This document shows, piece by piece, positions 19,377-28,522 of a stretch of DNA of 64,000 nt (its first letter is position 1; each line of letters starts with the position of its first letter). The notes under the pieces are model-generated. The model did not search any database, was not told where the DNA came from, and was given only the letters and a program-made list of their open reading frames with translations. The stretch comes from Ignavibacteria bacterium (GTDB lineage Bacteria; Bacteroidota; Ignavibacteria; Kapaibacteriales; UBA2268), in contig JAOADV010000001.1 of assembly GCA_026417135.1 (NCBI GenBank), forward strand, positions 124,001-188,000, given 5' to 3'. Made by a program: the position numbers and the translations under genes.

Positions 19377-19407
19377 CAAAATTAATAAAACTAAAAAATA
19401 GAACAAA
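19377..19407 (-). promoter_or_regulatory. Promoter of rpsT-tRNA-Arg (Bacteroidota-type)
   Basis: Read on the minus strand, TTTG (19407-19404) and TAATTTTG (19384-19377) are separated by 19 bases, matching the -33 TTTG and -7 TAnnTTTG boxes of Bacteroidota. The -7 box ends 30 bases before the rpsT ATG. Confidence 0.65.
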
Positions 19408-19447
19408 ATGTTGAGCGTGGAAAATTCTTAGTTTATTAAATTTTTTG

Positions 19448-19455
19448 TAATTTTG
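19448..19455 (+). promoter_or_regulatory. -7 box of tRNA-Leu promoter
   Basis: TAATTTTG followed by CA, eleven bases before the first tRNA nucleotide. No convincing -33 TTTG at the normal spacing. Confidence 0.55.
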
Positions 19456-19466
19456 CATAAGTTTTT

Positions 19467-19552
19467 GCTCGGATGGCGGAATAGGTAGACGCACAGGACT
19501 TAAAATCCTGTGGGCATTCGTGCCCGTGTGGGTTCGAGTCCCACTCCGAGCA
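19467..19552 (+). tRNA. tRNA-Leu(UAA)
   Basis: An 86-nucleotide type II tRNA. Acceptor arms GCTCGGA/TCCGAGC with discriminator A73, anticodon stem CAGGA/TCCTG around the loop CTTAAAA (anticodon TAA), a long variable arm (GGGCATTCGTGCCC) and a T arm with GGTTCGAGTCC. CCA is not encoded. A T-rich run follows directly and may serve as terminator. Confidence 0.97.
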
Positions 19553-19746
19553 CTTTTTCTACTCGATTTGTTTCCCGTCTAGCATAAAATTGCATAAGTA
19601 ATGATTGAAAAAAATCGAGATTGAACCAAAGACATATTCAGAGAATAAAACAAGAAAAACAATTCTAATCACTGAGATTAGCAATTAGTTCAATTATTCG
19701 GAGACACATACAAAGATAAATTCATTCCAACTTGTCTTTATGCAAT

Positions 19747-21123
19747 TTATTTGAATGAAATTCTAGAATACTTTACTCCTACATAATGACCATAATAGTT
19801 CAAGACAAAGAAAACAAAAGCAAGATTCATCCATAGTAGAAAGTAAACAAGAATGTTTGCGGTAAAACTGCAACGAAAAATTTCGTAAGCAATTATGTAT
19901 GGTGCAATCCCTATCAACTTTCTTTCTTGTAAAGACAACGAAATATCGTCGCGAACTCGGCGATACAGCTTTAAAGAAGCAAAGAATAATGAAAACATCA
20001 TAGCATTGAACAGCAGAAAATTAAATATACCGGCTTCGGCAAGAATGGACAAAGAAGTGGTATCGCTAAAAAGGTCGACAAATTCCTTTTGATAACCAAT
20101 TAACCCAAGCCCAACTCCTAACACAGGAGCAGTGGTCCAAATGTGAATCGAGGAGAGTGCATTTTTAAATCGCCCAGAAAAGCTTTCACCCCCCATTTCA
20201 TTTTCGCCTAAAGTAAGTATGTTTTCTATTCTAACTGTAAACATTTTTAAAAGGTCAAAATCAAAAACTTGGGCAACGAAAAAATTTGTAATCAAGATAG
20301 GAACAATAGCTATTAAAATAATTCTAAACAAGAATTTGTATGACTGAAAATATTCAATTAGAAAAATCACTAAAAGAACCACAAAAGCCCCGAAGATTCC
20401 AGTAAGAGAAAAGGTCAAAAACAAGGTAACTAAATTAATAATTATAAGCAATAATAAAAGCTTATTGTTTTTTACGAAACCCTCTCGAAACTGAATCCAA
20501 GGTATCATAAGAAAAATTAGAAGATAAACATTGTAGCTTGCTAAAACGGTAGGTTCGGTAAAAATTGAGGTTGCCCGAACAAATGCACCAAAAGCAAGCG
20601 AAGCTTGACTAACCCCACCAATTATATCTAACCGTGAGAAGATACCTCTATTGGAATACTCTACCCAAGCGAATGGCAAGCCGAAGGCACGAGCAAATAA
20701 CTGGTAAATACCAAATAGATTAAAAATTAGCATCAAAACAATAAACCATTTCACTACCCAAAGAAAACTTTTCGGCTCGAGATATTCTGAAAATAGAAGA
20801 AGAATAAAAGCCACAATATAATAATAATGAAAAGTGGTTTTTATATTCTGTATTATTTCAGACGATGACCCAAAAATCAGAGGACCAAGTATGGTGAAAA
20901 GCATCATAAAATTGAAAGCAAAAAACAGCATATTCGGATAATTGATAGCAATTATTAGCTTTCTGTTTAAGAGGAAAAATGAAATTAGAAGTAAAATGTA
21001 TGCAAAAATAATGTTTAAGTCGTGCGCAGTAATTCCATAATTAAAAAAATAAAAGAATGCATAACCAAATAGGAATTGGGTGAAATAGGTCAATGCAAAA
21101 GATATGTTATAAACTTTTTTCAT
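19747..21123 (-). CDS. O-antigen polymerase/ligase-like polytopic membrane protein
   Basis: A 458-residue inner-membrane protein with about ten or eleven hydrophobic spans. Near 330-345 it contains TTAPVLGVGLGLIGYQKEF, resembling the P-x-x-G-x-G-x-G segment that precedes the last helices of Wzy/WaaL (Wzy_C) proteins. Those enzymes polymerise or ligate lipid-linked glycans on the periplasmic face. A large periplasmic loop after a central run of helices is consistent. It has its own -7 box and is separated from the T9SS gene upstream by a strong terminator, so it is not part of that operon. Polymerase versus ligase cannot be decided. Confidence 0.7.
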   Translation of the reverse strand: MKKVYNISFALTYFTQFLFGYAFFYFFNYGITAHDLNIIFAYILLLISFFLLNRKLIIAINYPNMLFFAFNFMMLFTILGPLIFGSSSEIIQNIKTTFHYYYIVAFILLLFSEYLEPKSFLWVVKWFIVLMLIFNLFGIYQLFARAFGLPFAWVEYSNRGIFSRLDIIGGVSQASLAFGAFVRATSIFTEPTVLASYNVYLLIFLMIPWIQFREGFVKNNKLLLLLIIINLVTLFLTFSLTGIFGAFVVLLVIFLIEYFQSYKFLFRIILIAIVPILITNFFVAQVFDFDLLKMFTVRIENILTLGENEMGGESFSGRFKNALSSIHIWTTAPVLGVGLGLIGYQKEFVDLFSDTTSLSILAEAGIFNFLLFNAMMFSLFFASLKLYRRVRDDISLSLQERKLIGIAPYIIAYEIFRCSFTANILVYFLLWMNLAFVFFVLNYYGHYVGVKYSRISFK

Positions 21124-21143
21124 ACCTTCAAAAGCTCAAAAAT

Positions 21144-21151
21144 CAAAATTA
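21144..21151 (-). promoter_or_regulatory. -7 box for the Wzy/WaaL-like gene
   Basis: TAATTTTG on the minus strand, twenty bases before the ATG at 21123. Confidence 0.5.
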
Positions 21152-21160
21152 AACAAATAA

Positions 21161-21192
21161 AAAAAAAGCACGTGGCAAATTCTTCCACGTGC
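21161..21192 (-). terminator. Rho-independent terminator of the sigma-factor operon
   Basis: On the minus strand a perfect 8-bp stem (21192-21185 with 21175-21168, GCACGTGG/CCACGTGC), a 9-base loop and a following run of seven T. It lies 29 bases after the stop of the T9SS gene. Confidence 0.88.
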
Positions 21193-21220
21193 CTTTTGTA
21201 TTAAATTAACAATTATATTT

Positions 21221-23761
21221 TCAATAAACCGTTACTTTTACATTCCAAACTTTTTGACCGATTATTAAGTTAATGAAATACAACCCAGAATTTAGGTTCT
21301 CGAGGTCAAGAACAGTTGTTTTTTCTCCATTAATAGGTTTCAAAGTAATTGTCCGCCCAAGAATGTCGGTTAAAGCAATTTTACCCGATTCTACATTTTC
21401 TCCAAAATGTATAGTTAATAATTGCCCCACACGTGAAATCGAAAAGGGTGGCTCTTCGATTCCTTCAACTTCAAGAAACTCAGATTCAAGAGCAAAAGCC
21501 ATATCGATATTAAAATTGCTTACATAATCACTGTAAAACGATTCTACGTAGTCTTTAAATCCAAATTTAGTGGCATATAAGACCATTCTCGTTGGTGGAA
21601 GTTCGTCTATTACAAACTTACCGGAAGCGTCTGTTAAAGAATAATTCAAAAAATCACCGTTGACGTCGGTAACGTAGACTAAAACTTCCGATAGTGGGTC
21701 ACCATAGTCACATTGAGGTTGATTATTAGACTTAAATAAATTAACTCCAGTATAAACTTTCCCAGCGACTTGAACTAAACCACGGAAACCAGTGCGAGTT
21801 CGATGTTTAATTTCATAGACAATTGTTATCATATTGTCGTTAACGGAAATCCTTGTAGCTTCACGCCATTTCAACGTGGCAAAATCGCCCATTTTATAAT
21901 ATCCGGGAACGTAGGCTTTATCCTTTGGAACAGATAAAAGAACATATTCACCGTAGGGTAAATTCTTAAAAATAAACAAGCCTTCTGCATCTGTTTCGAC
22001 AACTTGTGAATGATAAGGTTTAAAGTATTTTGAATTTGGGGAAGGTTTAGTCATTAATGCAAATACAAACGATTCGATTGGATTTCTATCTTTATCCATC
22101 ACAATGCCAGTAATTGAATTTGTGCGTCTTTCGGGCGACTTCAAGTAAAAATTGATGTTTTCTAAATCTTTTTTAAGCTCCAAAATGTCGGCTTGATACG
22201 GTGAACTAACCTCTTTGTAATATTGGTCCAAATAATTCTCTTTATCCAAGGGAATTGCGTGTGCAATGTAGGTAAAATTGTTTGTTAAGGGTATGGAATA
22301 GAAACCATTCTGGTCTGTTTTGGCAATATTTTTGGAAATTACACCATATTTATCTTTATTCTCTTTGTTGTAAAAAAGTTCAAGTGGAATAAATTCAACA
22401 ATTGCCATCACTGGAGTATTATCAATTGCCGAAAGAACATATCCAGATACATTAAAAACTTCGGGCTCGGGTAGTTTACGAACGACCATTTGGATTTCGC
22501 AAACTTGGACTGTAGTATCTTCACAAACAAATTTCAAACGAGTAGCATCGATAGGTCGAGTTCCGTTCGTATAGAACATTCGCTCGAATTTTTCGCCATA
22601 GAACTCCATAATGTATGTTCCTTCGGGTAAGTAGAAATCAAATTGTCCATTCTTGATATATGTCTTAAAATAAACATTCGTTTGCTTGTCGTTAATGTCG
22701 AGCTTCCAAGCAACTGCAACTCCATTTTCCACTGGTGTATCATCATCGAAAACTGCTGTACCTTTGATGTGAACACAATATTTCATAGGTTGGGGATTAT
22801 CAACTACTCCAATGCAGATTCTTTGCAAAGCTCGAACATTTGTATCGCAAGTCAAAATGGCTTCGACAATTCCTGCAAATTGACCTTTTTCTTTGGGTAA
22901 CCAATAAACGGTACTCTCATCTGGTTTGAATATGGCTCCATCCATATTTATCGATTGAAATCGAATTTCTACTGGACACCTTATGTTAGATTCAGTAACA
23001 ACTCGATAAATCCAAGGAACTCCGACCATTGCAGTGGTTGGGGGTTGACTAACAATTCTGACGAATGGTTTATTACTATGGGTATCGGGTCGAACCACGT
23101 GAATTCTAAACGTCTGGATGGCTGGTTCAACATTTATTTTACACGATGTACCAGCTTTGATAGAAACCTCGTAAATACCTTCGGAAGTAGGAATCCACTC
23201 GAGCAAGCCCTTGTTTGATATTTTCATACCTTCGGGACGTGTGTTGGATAACTCAAAAATATCGACAGGGCAATTAATATTAGTTTGCACATAAACTTGA
23301 TAAACATATTTGACCCCAACGTAAGCAAAAACTGGTGGTTGCGAAACAATTCGAATAAATAACTTTTGATTTGTCAAGTCAATTCGAACAATATTGCTCG
23401 GTTTACTCTCTAAAACTTTCCCATCTGGATGAGTAATATACGATGTTACATAAAATTCATATACTCCGGGCAAAACATTTGGTATGGTGTAATGATATTC
23501 GTATTTGCCTTGAATTGCCTTTAAAATTCCTACAATTGAAGTTTTTGATGTCCCAAAATGAATAGTTTTCTGATAAATGTTAAAACCTTTTGGAAAAGTA
23601 CCTTGATTATCGATGTTCCAAGTTAAATTAACTTGGTAAGAACCATTCAACTCTGTGCAAGTTATATTCAAATTATGCGGTGGGTTGAGCGTTTGAGCGT
23701 AAGCACCCAAACCAAGTAAAAAAACTGCTAAAACTGACAAAGAAACAAGGAATTTTTTCAT
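21221..23761 (-). CDS. T9SS-secreted protein with Fn3-like, Ig-like and carboxypeptidase-regulatory-like domains
   Basis: An 846-residue surface or secreted protein. Residues 1-22 are a signal peptide (ending GLGAYAQ). A fibronectin-III-like domain lies at about 24-128 (NPPHNLNITC). Two tandem Ig-like repeats follow (about 133-230 and 235-325), each opening with RIVSQPP and containing a conserved INCPV/IRCPV segment. Four or so carboxypeptidase-regulatory-like beta-sandwiches occupy 330-750, recognised by repeats such as GKFVIDELPPTRMVLYATKFG. The last 80 residues are a type A sorting domain (DILGRTITLKP, NSGLYFINLIIG). It is the last gene of the ECF sigma operon and the likely cargo or effector of that unit. 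There is no catalytic motif, so a structural or adhesive role is plausible. Confidence 0.8.
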   Translation of the reverse strand: MKKFLVSLSVLAVFLLGLGAYAQTLNPPHNLNITCTELNGSYQVNLTWNIDNQGTFPKGFNIYQKTIHFGTSKTSIVGILKAIQGKYEYHYTIPNVLPGVYEFYVTSYITHPDGKVLESKPSNIVRIDLTNQKLFIRIVSQPPVFAYVGVKYVYQVYVQTNINCPVDIFELSNTRPEGMKISNKGLLEWIPTSEGIYEVSIKAGTSCKINVEPAIQTFRIHVVRPDTHSNKPFVRIVSQPPTTAMVGVPWIYRVVTESNIRCPVEIRFQSINMDGAIFKPDESTVYWLPKEKGQFAGIVEAILTCDTNVRALQRICIGVVDNPQPMKYCVHIKGTAVFDDDTPVENGVAVAWKLDINDKQTNVYFKTYIKNGQFDFYLPEGTYIMEFYGEKFERMFYTNGTRPIDATRLKFVCEDTTVQVCEIQMVVRKLPEPEVFNVSGYVLSAIDNTPVMAIVEFIPLELFYNKENKDKYGVISKNIAKTDQNGFYSIPLTNNFTYIAHAIPLDKENYLDQYYKEVSSPYQADILELKKDLENINFYLKSPERRTNSITGIVMDKDRNPIESFVFALMTKPSPNSKYFKPYHSQVVETDAEGLFIFKNLPYGEYVLLSVPKDKAYVPGYYKMGDFATLKWREATRISVNDNMITIVYEIKHRTRTGFRGLVQVAGKVYTGVNLFKSNNQPQCDYGDPLSEVLVYVTDVNGDFLNYSLTDASGKFVIDELPPTRMVLYATKFGFKDYVESFYSDYVSNFNIDMAFALESEFLEVEGIEEPPFSISRVGQLLTIHFGENVESGKIALTDILGRTITLKPINGEKTTVLDLENLNSGLYFINLIIGQKVWNVKVTVY

Positions 23762-23787
23762 TATTCCTCCAAAAATTTATTGGAAAA

Positions 23788-24567
23788 TTAATATCTCATT
23801 TTAAATCTAAAATTAACAAACAAAGAATCTGGATAACTTGTAATCTCTTCGATTCTAAGCTTAATTTCGTTTTTTTCCCAATATTCAATTTCTTTTATTA
23901 TTCTTTCAGTTCCAACCCAGATAGTATCGTATTTAATCTTTTTTACTGAATCAATTACAGTAGTGTCGCGAAAAACCACGGTGAACCTTTTATCGTAAAT
24001 CTTCGTATAACCACGAGCCCACACTTCACGTTGTGCCTTGTTTAAAATAAAGTCTATTTCGAAGCTGTTTGGGGGAAGCGTTGGGTCAATTATTGTATCG
24101 AAATTATCTTTTCTACCACGATTTAGCAAAAACTTAACCCAAGATGTCTTACTTTTTCCATTTGTAAAGGAGATTGGAACTCCAGTAATCGGTAGAGAAT
24201 CAAAATTAAAATTCATACCATATATGGTCAATCTTTGATTCCTTGAAAGCTTCTTCTTATCAATATGTTCTACTATGTATCTAAACCAAATTCTTGAAGG
24301 AGATACCAAAGTGTCGACCAAAATCTCGTGCTTTTTTATTAAAAGGTCCCTTTGCTTTTCCGGTTCAGCGAAAGAAAAATAGGGATTAGGAGCACCATTT
24401 TCGTCGAAAACAATCATTGTAATACGGGGTCGAATAAAAGCTTGATTTCTGTCAACAGGCGTAACACGACGTGGCGTTTCAATATCCACTGGTCCAGAGC
24501 AGCCGAAACCGAATGCGACAAATATAACCATCGTTAGTAATTGTTTCGCTCTTCTTATTTCTTTCAT
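23788..24567 (-). CDS. Lipoprotein of unknown function in the ECF sigma operon
   Basis: A 259-residue protein with a lipoprotein signal: hydrophobic stretch 11-22 followed by the lipobox FGFGCSG (Cys23). The mature part is rich in beta-type sequence and charged residues and shows no family I recognise. It contains a segment (about 200-225) with alternating Asp and aromatic residues (DTTVIDSVKKIKYDTIWV). The gene sits six bases after the anti-sigma gene and 26 bases before the T9SS gene, so it is co-expressed with them. It may be a periplasmic or outer-membrane partner of the surface protein or the barrel-like tail; that is inference. Confidence 0.65.
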   Translation of the reverse strand: MKEIRRAKQLLTMVIFVAFGFGCSGPVDIETPRRVTPVDRNQAFIRPRITMIVFDENGAPNPYFSFAEPEKQRDLLIKKHEILVDTLVSPSRIWFRYIVEHIDKKKLSRNQRLTIYGMNFNFDSLPITGVPISFTNGKSKTSWVKFLLNRGRKDNFDTIIDPTLPPNSFEIDFILNKAQREVWARGYTKIYDKRFTVVFRDTTVIDSVKKIKYDTIWVGTERIIKEIEYWEKNEIKLRIEEITSYPDSLFVNFRFKMRY

Positions 24568-24573
24568 TTCAAC

Positions 24574-25782
24574 CTAAAAAATAATACACATACCATAAGT
24601 TAGACCAAACTTTTGAGTTGAATAGAATCTCCCTTGGTTTTGATAAAACAATAAAGACCCTTCGAGCCCTAAAAAGAAATCGAATGGTGAATTAGCTGGT
24701 TTAAACCTAATTCCACTTAGTCCTTTAATCAATGGTCCACCAACTTGGGACCCACCAGCAAGAAATGTAATATAAGGTCGCAAATAATTTTGTTTTAAAA
24801 GATTGTAAGGAAATGTATAATCAAAAGCAACACCAGCCCAATATATCGTTGGTTTCTGTTCATACAACAATTCCACCCCTTCTTCAATGTTTTTGAACCT
24901 TTGTCCGAATGGTTCTTTACCAATCTCAATCCCAAACCGAACATTATCCCATTGAGAAAAATATATTCCTAAACTTACATTAGACAAACCCGAACCAAGA
25001 GTTGATGGGACATCGGGGTCTGGGAAAGACCAGCTTGTTAAATGACGAACGAGAACCCCAAAGCTTTGTTCAGATTTAGAAGTAACAAAATTTGACATAA
25101 ATGGTGAATAAGGTAAAGATTCCAAAGGTATTAAATCGGAGCTTTGTTTATTATTTAATAAAGTTCTAACCGAAAGGTCATTTCCTCTGTTAACATTAGT
25201 TGAATGATCCAAAATTAATCCATAGTTAGTAGAAGTAGGATTTTCTGCTAACAGATTAGAGGACTTAGTATCTTCCTTAACAATTTGAATATTGTTCGAA
25301 ACTTTCGTAGATTCTAATGGACGAGGTTTTTCGTCTGACTCTGAAATTACAACAATTTTTGGTGGAGTTTGGACAATCGCTTGAACTTTCTCAACTTTCG
25401 ATGTATTCAAAGAATTCAATATAAAATAAGTAGCAAAAAATGTAAGAACCGCTGAAACAAAGCTAAAGAATAAAGGTAATTTAACTTTTTGCCAAAGTGA
25501 GACATTTCCCTCTTTTATGTTGGGAAAAGCGGTGCTGGATTTAGAAATAGGTAGAGTTGAAGTAAAACCAAGAGAATTGAAAATATGATGCGTAGCCGAC
25601 TCTGGGGGTTGATAAGACTGTAAGTCAGTTTTTATTGAACGACTAAGAGTTAAATGCTCGCGCATTAAATTTCGGAATTCCTCGTTATCAGAAAGAACAG
25701 CAAACAAGTAATGTTCCTCGTTGGGAGGTAGTTCACCATCAAGATATTCAATTATCATCTGAGCAACATCCTTTTCAGCCAT
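24574..25782 (-). CDS. Anti-sigma-like membrane protein with an outer-membrane-barrel-like C-terminal domain
   Basis: A 402-residue protein directly after the ECF sigma gene. Residues 1-90 are cytoplasmic-like and helical (MIIEYLDGELPPNEEHYL, an anti-sigma-type pattern without the zinc motif). One transmembrane span lies at 102-124. A low-complexity Ser/Pro/Asn-rich linker runs to about 215. The C-terminal 170 residues look like an outer-membrane beta-barrel or barrel-like sandwich: alternating aromatic/polar strands such as VSLGIYFSQW and PYITFLAGGSQ, ending in Phe (TYGMCIIF), as barrel proteins do. The combination suggests a one-piece link between a cytoplasmic sigma factor and the outer membrane. 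Anti-sigma assignment rests on position and topology, not on a strong motif. Confidence 0.6.
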   Translation of the reverse strand: MAEKDVAQMIIEYLDGELPPNEEHYLFAVLSDNEEFRNLMREHLTLSRSIKTDLQSYQPPESATHHIFNSLGFTSTLPISKSSTAFPNIKEGNVSLWQKVKLPLFFSFVSAVLTFFATYFILNSLNTSKVEKVQAIVQTPPKIVVISESDEKPRPLESTKVSNNIQIVKEDTKSSNLLAENPTSTNYGLILDHSTNVNRGNDLSVRTLLNNKQSSDLIPLESLPYSPFMSNFVTSKSEQSFGVLVRHLTSWSFPDPDVPSTLGSGLSNVSLGIYFSQWDNVRFGIEIGKEPFGQRFKNIEEGVELLYEQKPTIYWAGVAFDYTFPYNLLKQNYLRPYITFLAGGSQVGGPLIKGLSGIRFKPANSPFDFFLGLEGSLLFYQNQGRFYSTQKFGLTYGMCIIF

Positions 25783-25794
25783 ATAATTCCCCTT

Positions 25795-26358
25795 CTAAAG
25801 TTTAGACAATTCAGAAATATAGGGTTGAAGAATTTCCCGTAACTTTTCTTTTGCACGGAAAATTCTTATTTTCACATTTGACATAGAGATACCCAAAAAT
25901 TCGGCAATTTCTTGATAACTCATACCTTGATATTCTCGAAGAATGAATATTTCACGAAGTTCAGTTGGCAAATTTGTCAGTGCATTCTGAATCAGATTAA
26001 GCAATTCCGTCTGCTCACGAATTTCGTTAGCATTTTCGATTTTCATATAATCTTTTAACTCGACCGAATTTTTCCGCAACCGCAAAGAGTTCAAACACAG
26101 ATTTCTTGCAATTCGTAGCAAAAAAGCAGGCAAATTTGTCATTTCCCTTTCTTGCTTGGAACTCTCGTAAAATTTAATAAATGTATCTTGAAAAACATCC
26201 ATAGCATCTTCACGGTTACCTAAAAATTTGCGACAGTAAGTGTAAACCCTCCCGGAATAACGTCTATAAATCTCTTTAAAAACATATTCGCTTTCCCTAC
26301 CATTCGAAAGCAATTTAAATAATTCATAATCACTATATTTTTCTAAATCGTTATTCAT
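25795..26358 (-). CDS. ECF-type RNA polymerase sigma factor
   Basis: A 187-residue sigma-70-family factor of the extracytoplasmic-function group. Region 2 (residues 20-90) contains DAMDVFQDTFIKFYES and region 4 (about 125-180) contains the helix-turn-helix YQEIAEFLGISMSNVKIRIF. Regions 1 and 3 are absent, as expected. It is the first gene of a four-gene operon ending at 21221, with 12 bases to the anti-sigma-like gene. Upstream, TTATTTTGCA is a degenerate relative of the local -7 box, so autoregulation by a different promoter type is possible. Confidence 0.93.
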   Translation of the reverse strand: MNNDLEKYSDYELFKLLSNGRESEYVFKEIYRRYSGRVYTYCRKFLGNREDAMDVFQDTFIKFYESSKQEREMTNLPAFLLRIARNLCLNSLRLRKNSVELKDYMKIENANEIREQTELLNLIQNALTNLPTELREIFILREYQGMSYQEIAEFLGISMSNVKIRIFRAKEKLREILQPYISELSKL

Positions 26359-26429
26359 TAATAACTTTTTAACACTGCAAAATAAAAAATGTTACAACAA
26401 ATTCGCTCTTAGTTGTAAAGACTAAGTCG

Positions 26430-26457
26430 TTGTGTTACTATTATATTCTTAATTTTG
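26430..26457 (+). promoter_or_regulatory. Promoter of wecB-galE
   Basis: TTG (26430-26432) and TAATTTTG (26450-26457) are 17 bases apart, followed by CA. The -7 box ends 17 bases before the GTG start at 26475. Confidence 0.6.
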
Positions 26458-26474
26458 CATTTTTTTAGATTTCA

Positions 26475-27599
26475 GTGAAAAAAATTAAGATAATCTCGGT
26501 AGTTGGCGCCCGACCAAATTTTATGAAGGTTGCCCCTCTCGAGCGGGAATTTGCAAAACTTCCTCATATCTTCGAGCATTTAATATGCCACACAGGTCAA
26601 CATTATGACTACGAGATGTCACAATCCTTTTTCGACGATTTGGGACTTTCCAAACCAAGCTTCTACTTGGGTGCTGGTTCTGGTTCACACGGAGAACAAA
26701 CGGGCAAAATATTGATAGAATTTGAAAAGGTTTGTCAAACAGCCAAACCCGACCTTGTTATCGTTGTTGGAGATGTTAATTCAACTATTGCTGCAACTTT
26801 GGTCGCAGTAAAAATGGGAATTAAAACAGCACATATAGAGGCGGGACTTAGAAGTTTCGATAGAACAATGCCCGAAGAAATTAACAGAATCGCCACCGAT
26901 TCAATCTGCGACTATTTCTTCGTAACAGAAGAAAGTGGCGTCAAAAACCTTCTTCGCGAAGGACGAAGTCCCGAAAAAATATTCTTTGTAGGCAACACAA
27001 TGATTGATTCATTAATTGGTATTTTACCTAAAATTGACAAAAGCAAAATACTTGAAAATTTAAATATTAGCCCTAAGACTTTTGCTTTGATGACTTTGCA
27101 TCGTCCGAGTAATGTCGATTCCAAAAAACAACTTTCCAAAATCGTGGAAATTATAAGATTTATAGCAGAGAAAATTACAATAGTATTTCCAATACATCCA
27201 CGAACAAAAAAAAATCTCGAAAAACTTAGCTTACTGTCCGAACTTGAAGAAATCCCAAACTTAATACAAACGGAACCACTGGGCTACATCGACTTTATCA
27301 AGCTAATGAAAAATTCACGCTTTGTTATCACAGACTCGGGTGGCATCCAAGAAGAGACCACTTTTTTACAAATACCTTGTCTAACTTTAAGAACTACAAC
27401 AGAGCGACCAATAACAACCGAAATTGGCACGAACAGATTAGTTCCGCCCGTTAAAGAAAAAATAATCGAAGCAATTATTGAAACATTAAACCAACCAAAT
27501 GTAGAATCTGCAATTCCACCTTTATGGGATGGAAAAACAGCAGAGCGAATCGTTAATATTATAGCAAATGTAATTTTTAAAAATAGGATAAATAAATGA
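26475..27599 (+). CDS. wecB: UDP-N-acetylglucosamine 2-epimerase (non-hydrolysing)
   Basis: A 374-residue enzyme making UDP-ManNAc from UDP-GlcNAc for surface polysaccharides. Family motifs are GARPNFMKVAPLEREF near the N-terminus, HIEAGLRSFDRTMPEEINR near 117-135 and TDSGGIQEE near 287. It starts with GTG at 26475; no ATG is better placed. It overlaps galE by ATGA, so the two are translated together. They probably supply precursors for the same glycan as the nearby Wzy/WaaL-like protein. Confidence 0.94.
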   Translation: MKKIKIISVVGARPNFMKVAPLEREFAKLPHIFEHLICHTGQHYDYEMSQSFFDDLGLSKPSFYLGAGSGSHGEQTGKILIEFEKVCQTAKPDLVIVVGDVNSTIAATLVAVKMGIKTAHIEAGLRSFDRTMPEEINRIATDSICDYFFVTEESGVKNLLREGRSPEKIFFVGNTMIDSLIGILPKIDKSKILENLNISPKTFALMTLHRPSNVDSKKQLSKIVEIIRFIAEKITIVFPIHPRTKKNLEKLSLLSELEEIPNLIQTEPLGYIDFIKLMKNSRFVITDSGGIQEETTFLQIPCLTLRTTTERPITTEIGTNRLVPPVKEKIIEAIIETLNQPNVESAIPPLWDGKTAERIVNIIANVIFKNRINK

Positions 27600-28522
27600 A
27601 AATTCTTGTAACTGGTGGAGCCGGATTTATTGGTTCCCATATCGTTGATGCTTACATCAATTTAGGTTACGATGTTACCATTGTCGATAATCTTTCGACA
27701 GGCTCCCAGAAAAACCTAAATAGTAAAGCAAGATTTATCAAGATGGATATAAACGATTCAATCATCGAGGAGCTTATCTGCGATGAAAAATTCGATATTA
27801 TTAATCATCACGCAGCCCAAATTGATGTCCGAATATCAGTCGAAAATCCATTTTTCGACGCACAAACAAACATACTCGCAAGCCTTAGAATTTATGAATC
27901 CGCAAAGAAATCAAATGTAAAAAAAATAATTTTTGCTTCTTCTGGCGGAACAGTCTACGGCGAACAGATTTACTTCCCCGCAGATGAAAATCACCCATTA
28001 CTACCTTGCTCCCCTTATGGTATTTCCAAGCTCGCCAACGAAAAATACCTCTTCTATTACAAAACCATACATAATTTAGATTATGTAGCCTTGCGATACA
28101 GCAATGTTTATGGTCCACGACAAAATCCTTATGGAGAAGCTGGAGTCGTAGCGATTTTTACTAAAAAATTCTTAATTGGCGAGCAACCAATAATTAACGG
28201 AGACGGTTTTAACACACGCGACTATGTTTACATTTCCGATGTTGTTCGAGCAAACGTTTTAGCATTAAAAGAAAATGTAAATGGTTCATTCAATATTGGA
28301 ACTGGAAAAGAACACGATGTAAACTACATCTTTCAAAAGTTAAAGGAAATAACGGGCTCAAATCTACCAAAAATTCACGGACCTGCGAAACCCGGCGAGC
28401 AAAGAAGAAATTCCTTATCTTACGAGAAATTCTACCTTGCAACTGGATGGAAACCCGAAATAGATTTCGACGAAGGCCTTAAAAAAACAGTAGAATTCTT
28501 TAAAAACAACCCTGACTTTTAA
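27596..28522 (+). CDS. galE: NAD-dependent nucleotide-sugar epimerase (UDP-glucose 4-epimerase-like)
   Basis: A 308-residue extended short-chain dehydrogenase. The Rossmann motif GGAGFIGSH is at 7-15, the catalytic Ser/Thr region at about 118-125 (FASSGGTVYGE) and the YxxxK pair in PYGISKLANEKY. YVYISDVVRANVLAL and the FNIGTGKEHDVN segment are typical of GalE-like epimerases. Whether the substrate is UDP-Glc, UDP-GlcNAc or another sugar cannot be seen. It is coupled to wecB and is followed by a frameshifted remnant. Confidence 0.85.
   Translation: MKILVTGGAGFIGSHIVDAYINLGYDVTIVDNLSTGSQKNLNSKARFIKMDINDSIIEELICDEKFDIINHHAAQIDVRISVENPFFDAQTNILASLRIYESAKKSNVKKIIFASSGGTVYGEQIYFPADENHPLLPCSPYGISKLANEKYLFYYKTIHNLDYVALRYSNVYGPRQNPYGEAGVVAIFTKKFLIGEQPIINGDGFNTRDYVYISDVVRANVLALKENVNGSFNIGTGKEHDVNYIFQKLKEITGSNLPKIHGPAKPGEQRRNSLSYEKFYLATGWKPEIDFDEGLKKTVEFFKNNPDF

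Noticed and set aside
22955-23760. Tandem RIVSQPP repeats as a DNA repeat or recombination hot spot
   Set aside because: The repeats are conserved as protein domains but diverged in DNA, so they are ordinary domain duplication.
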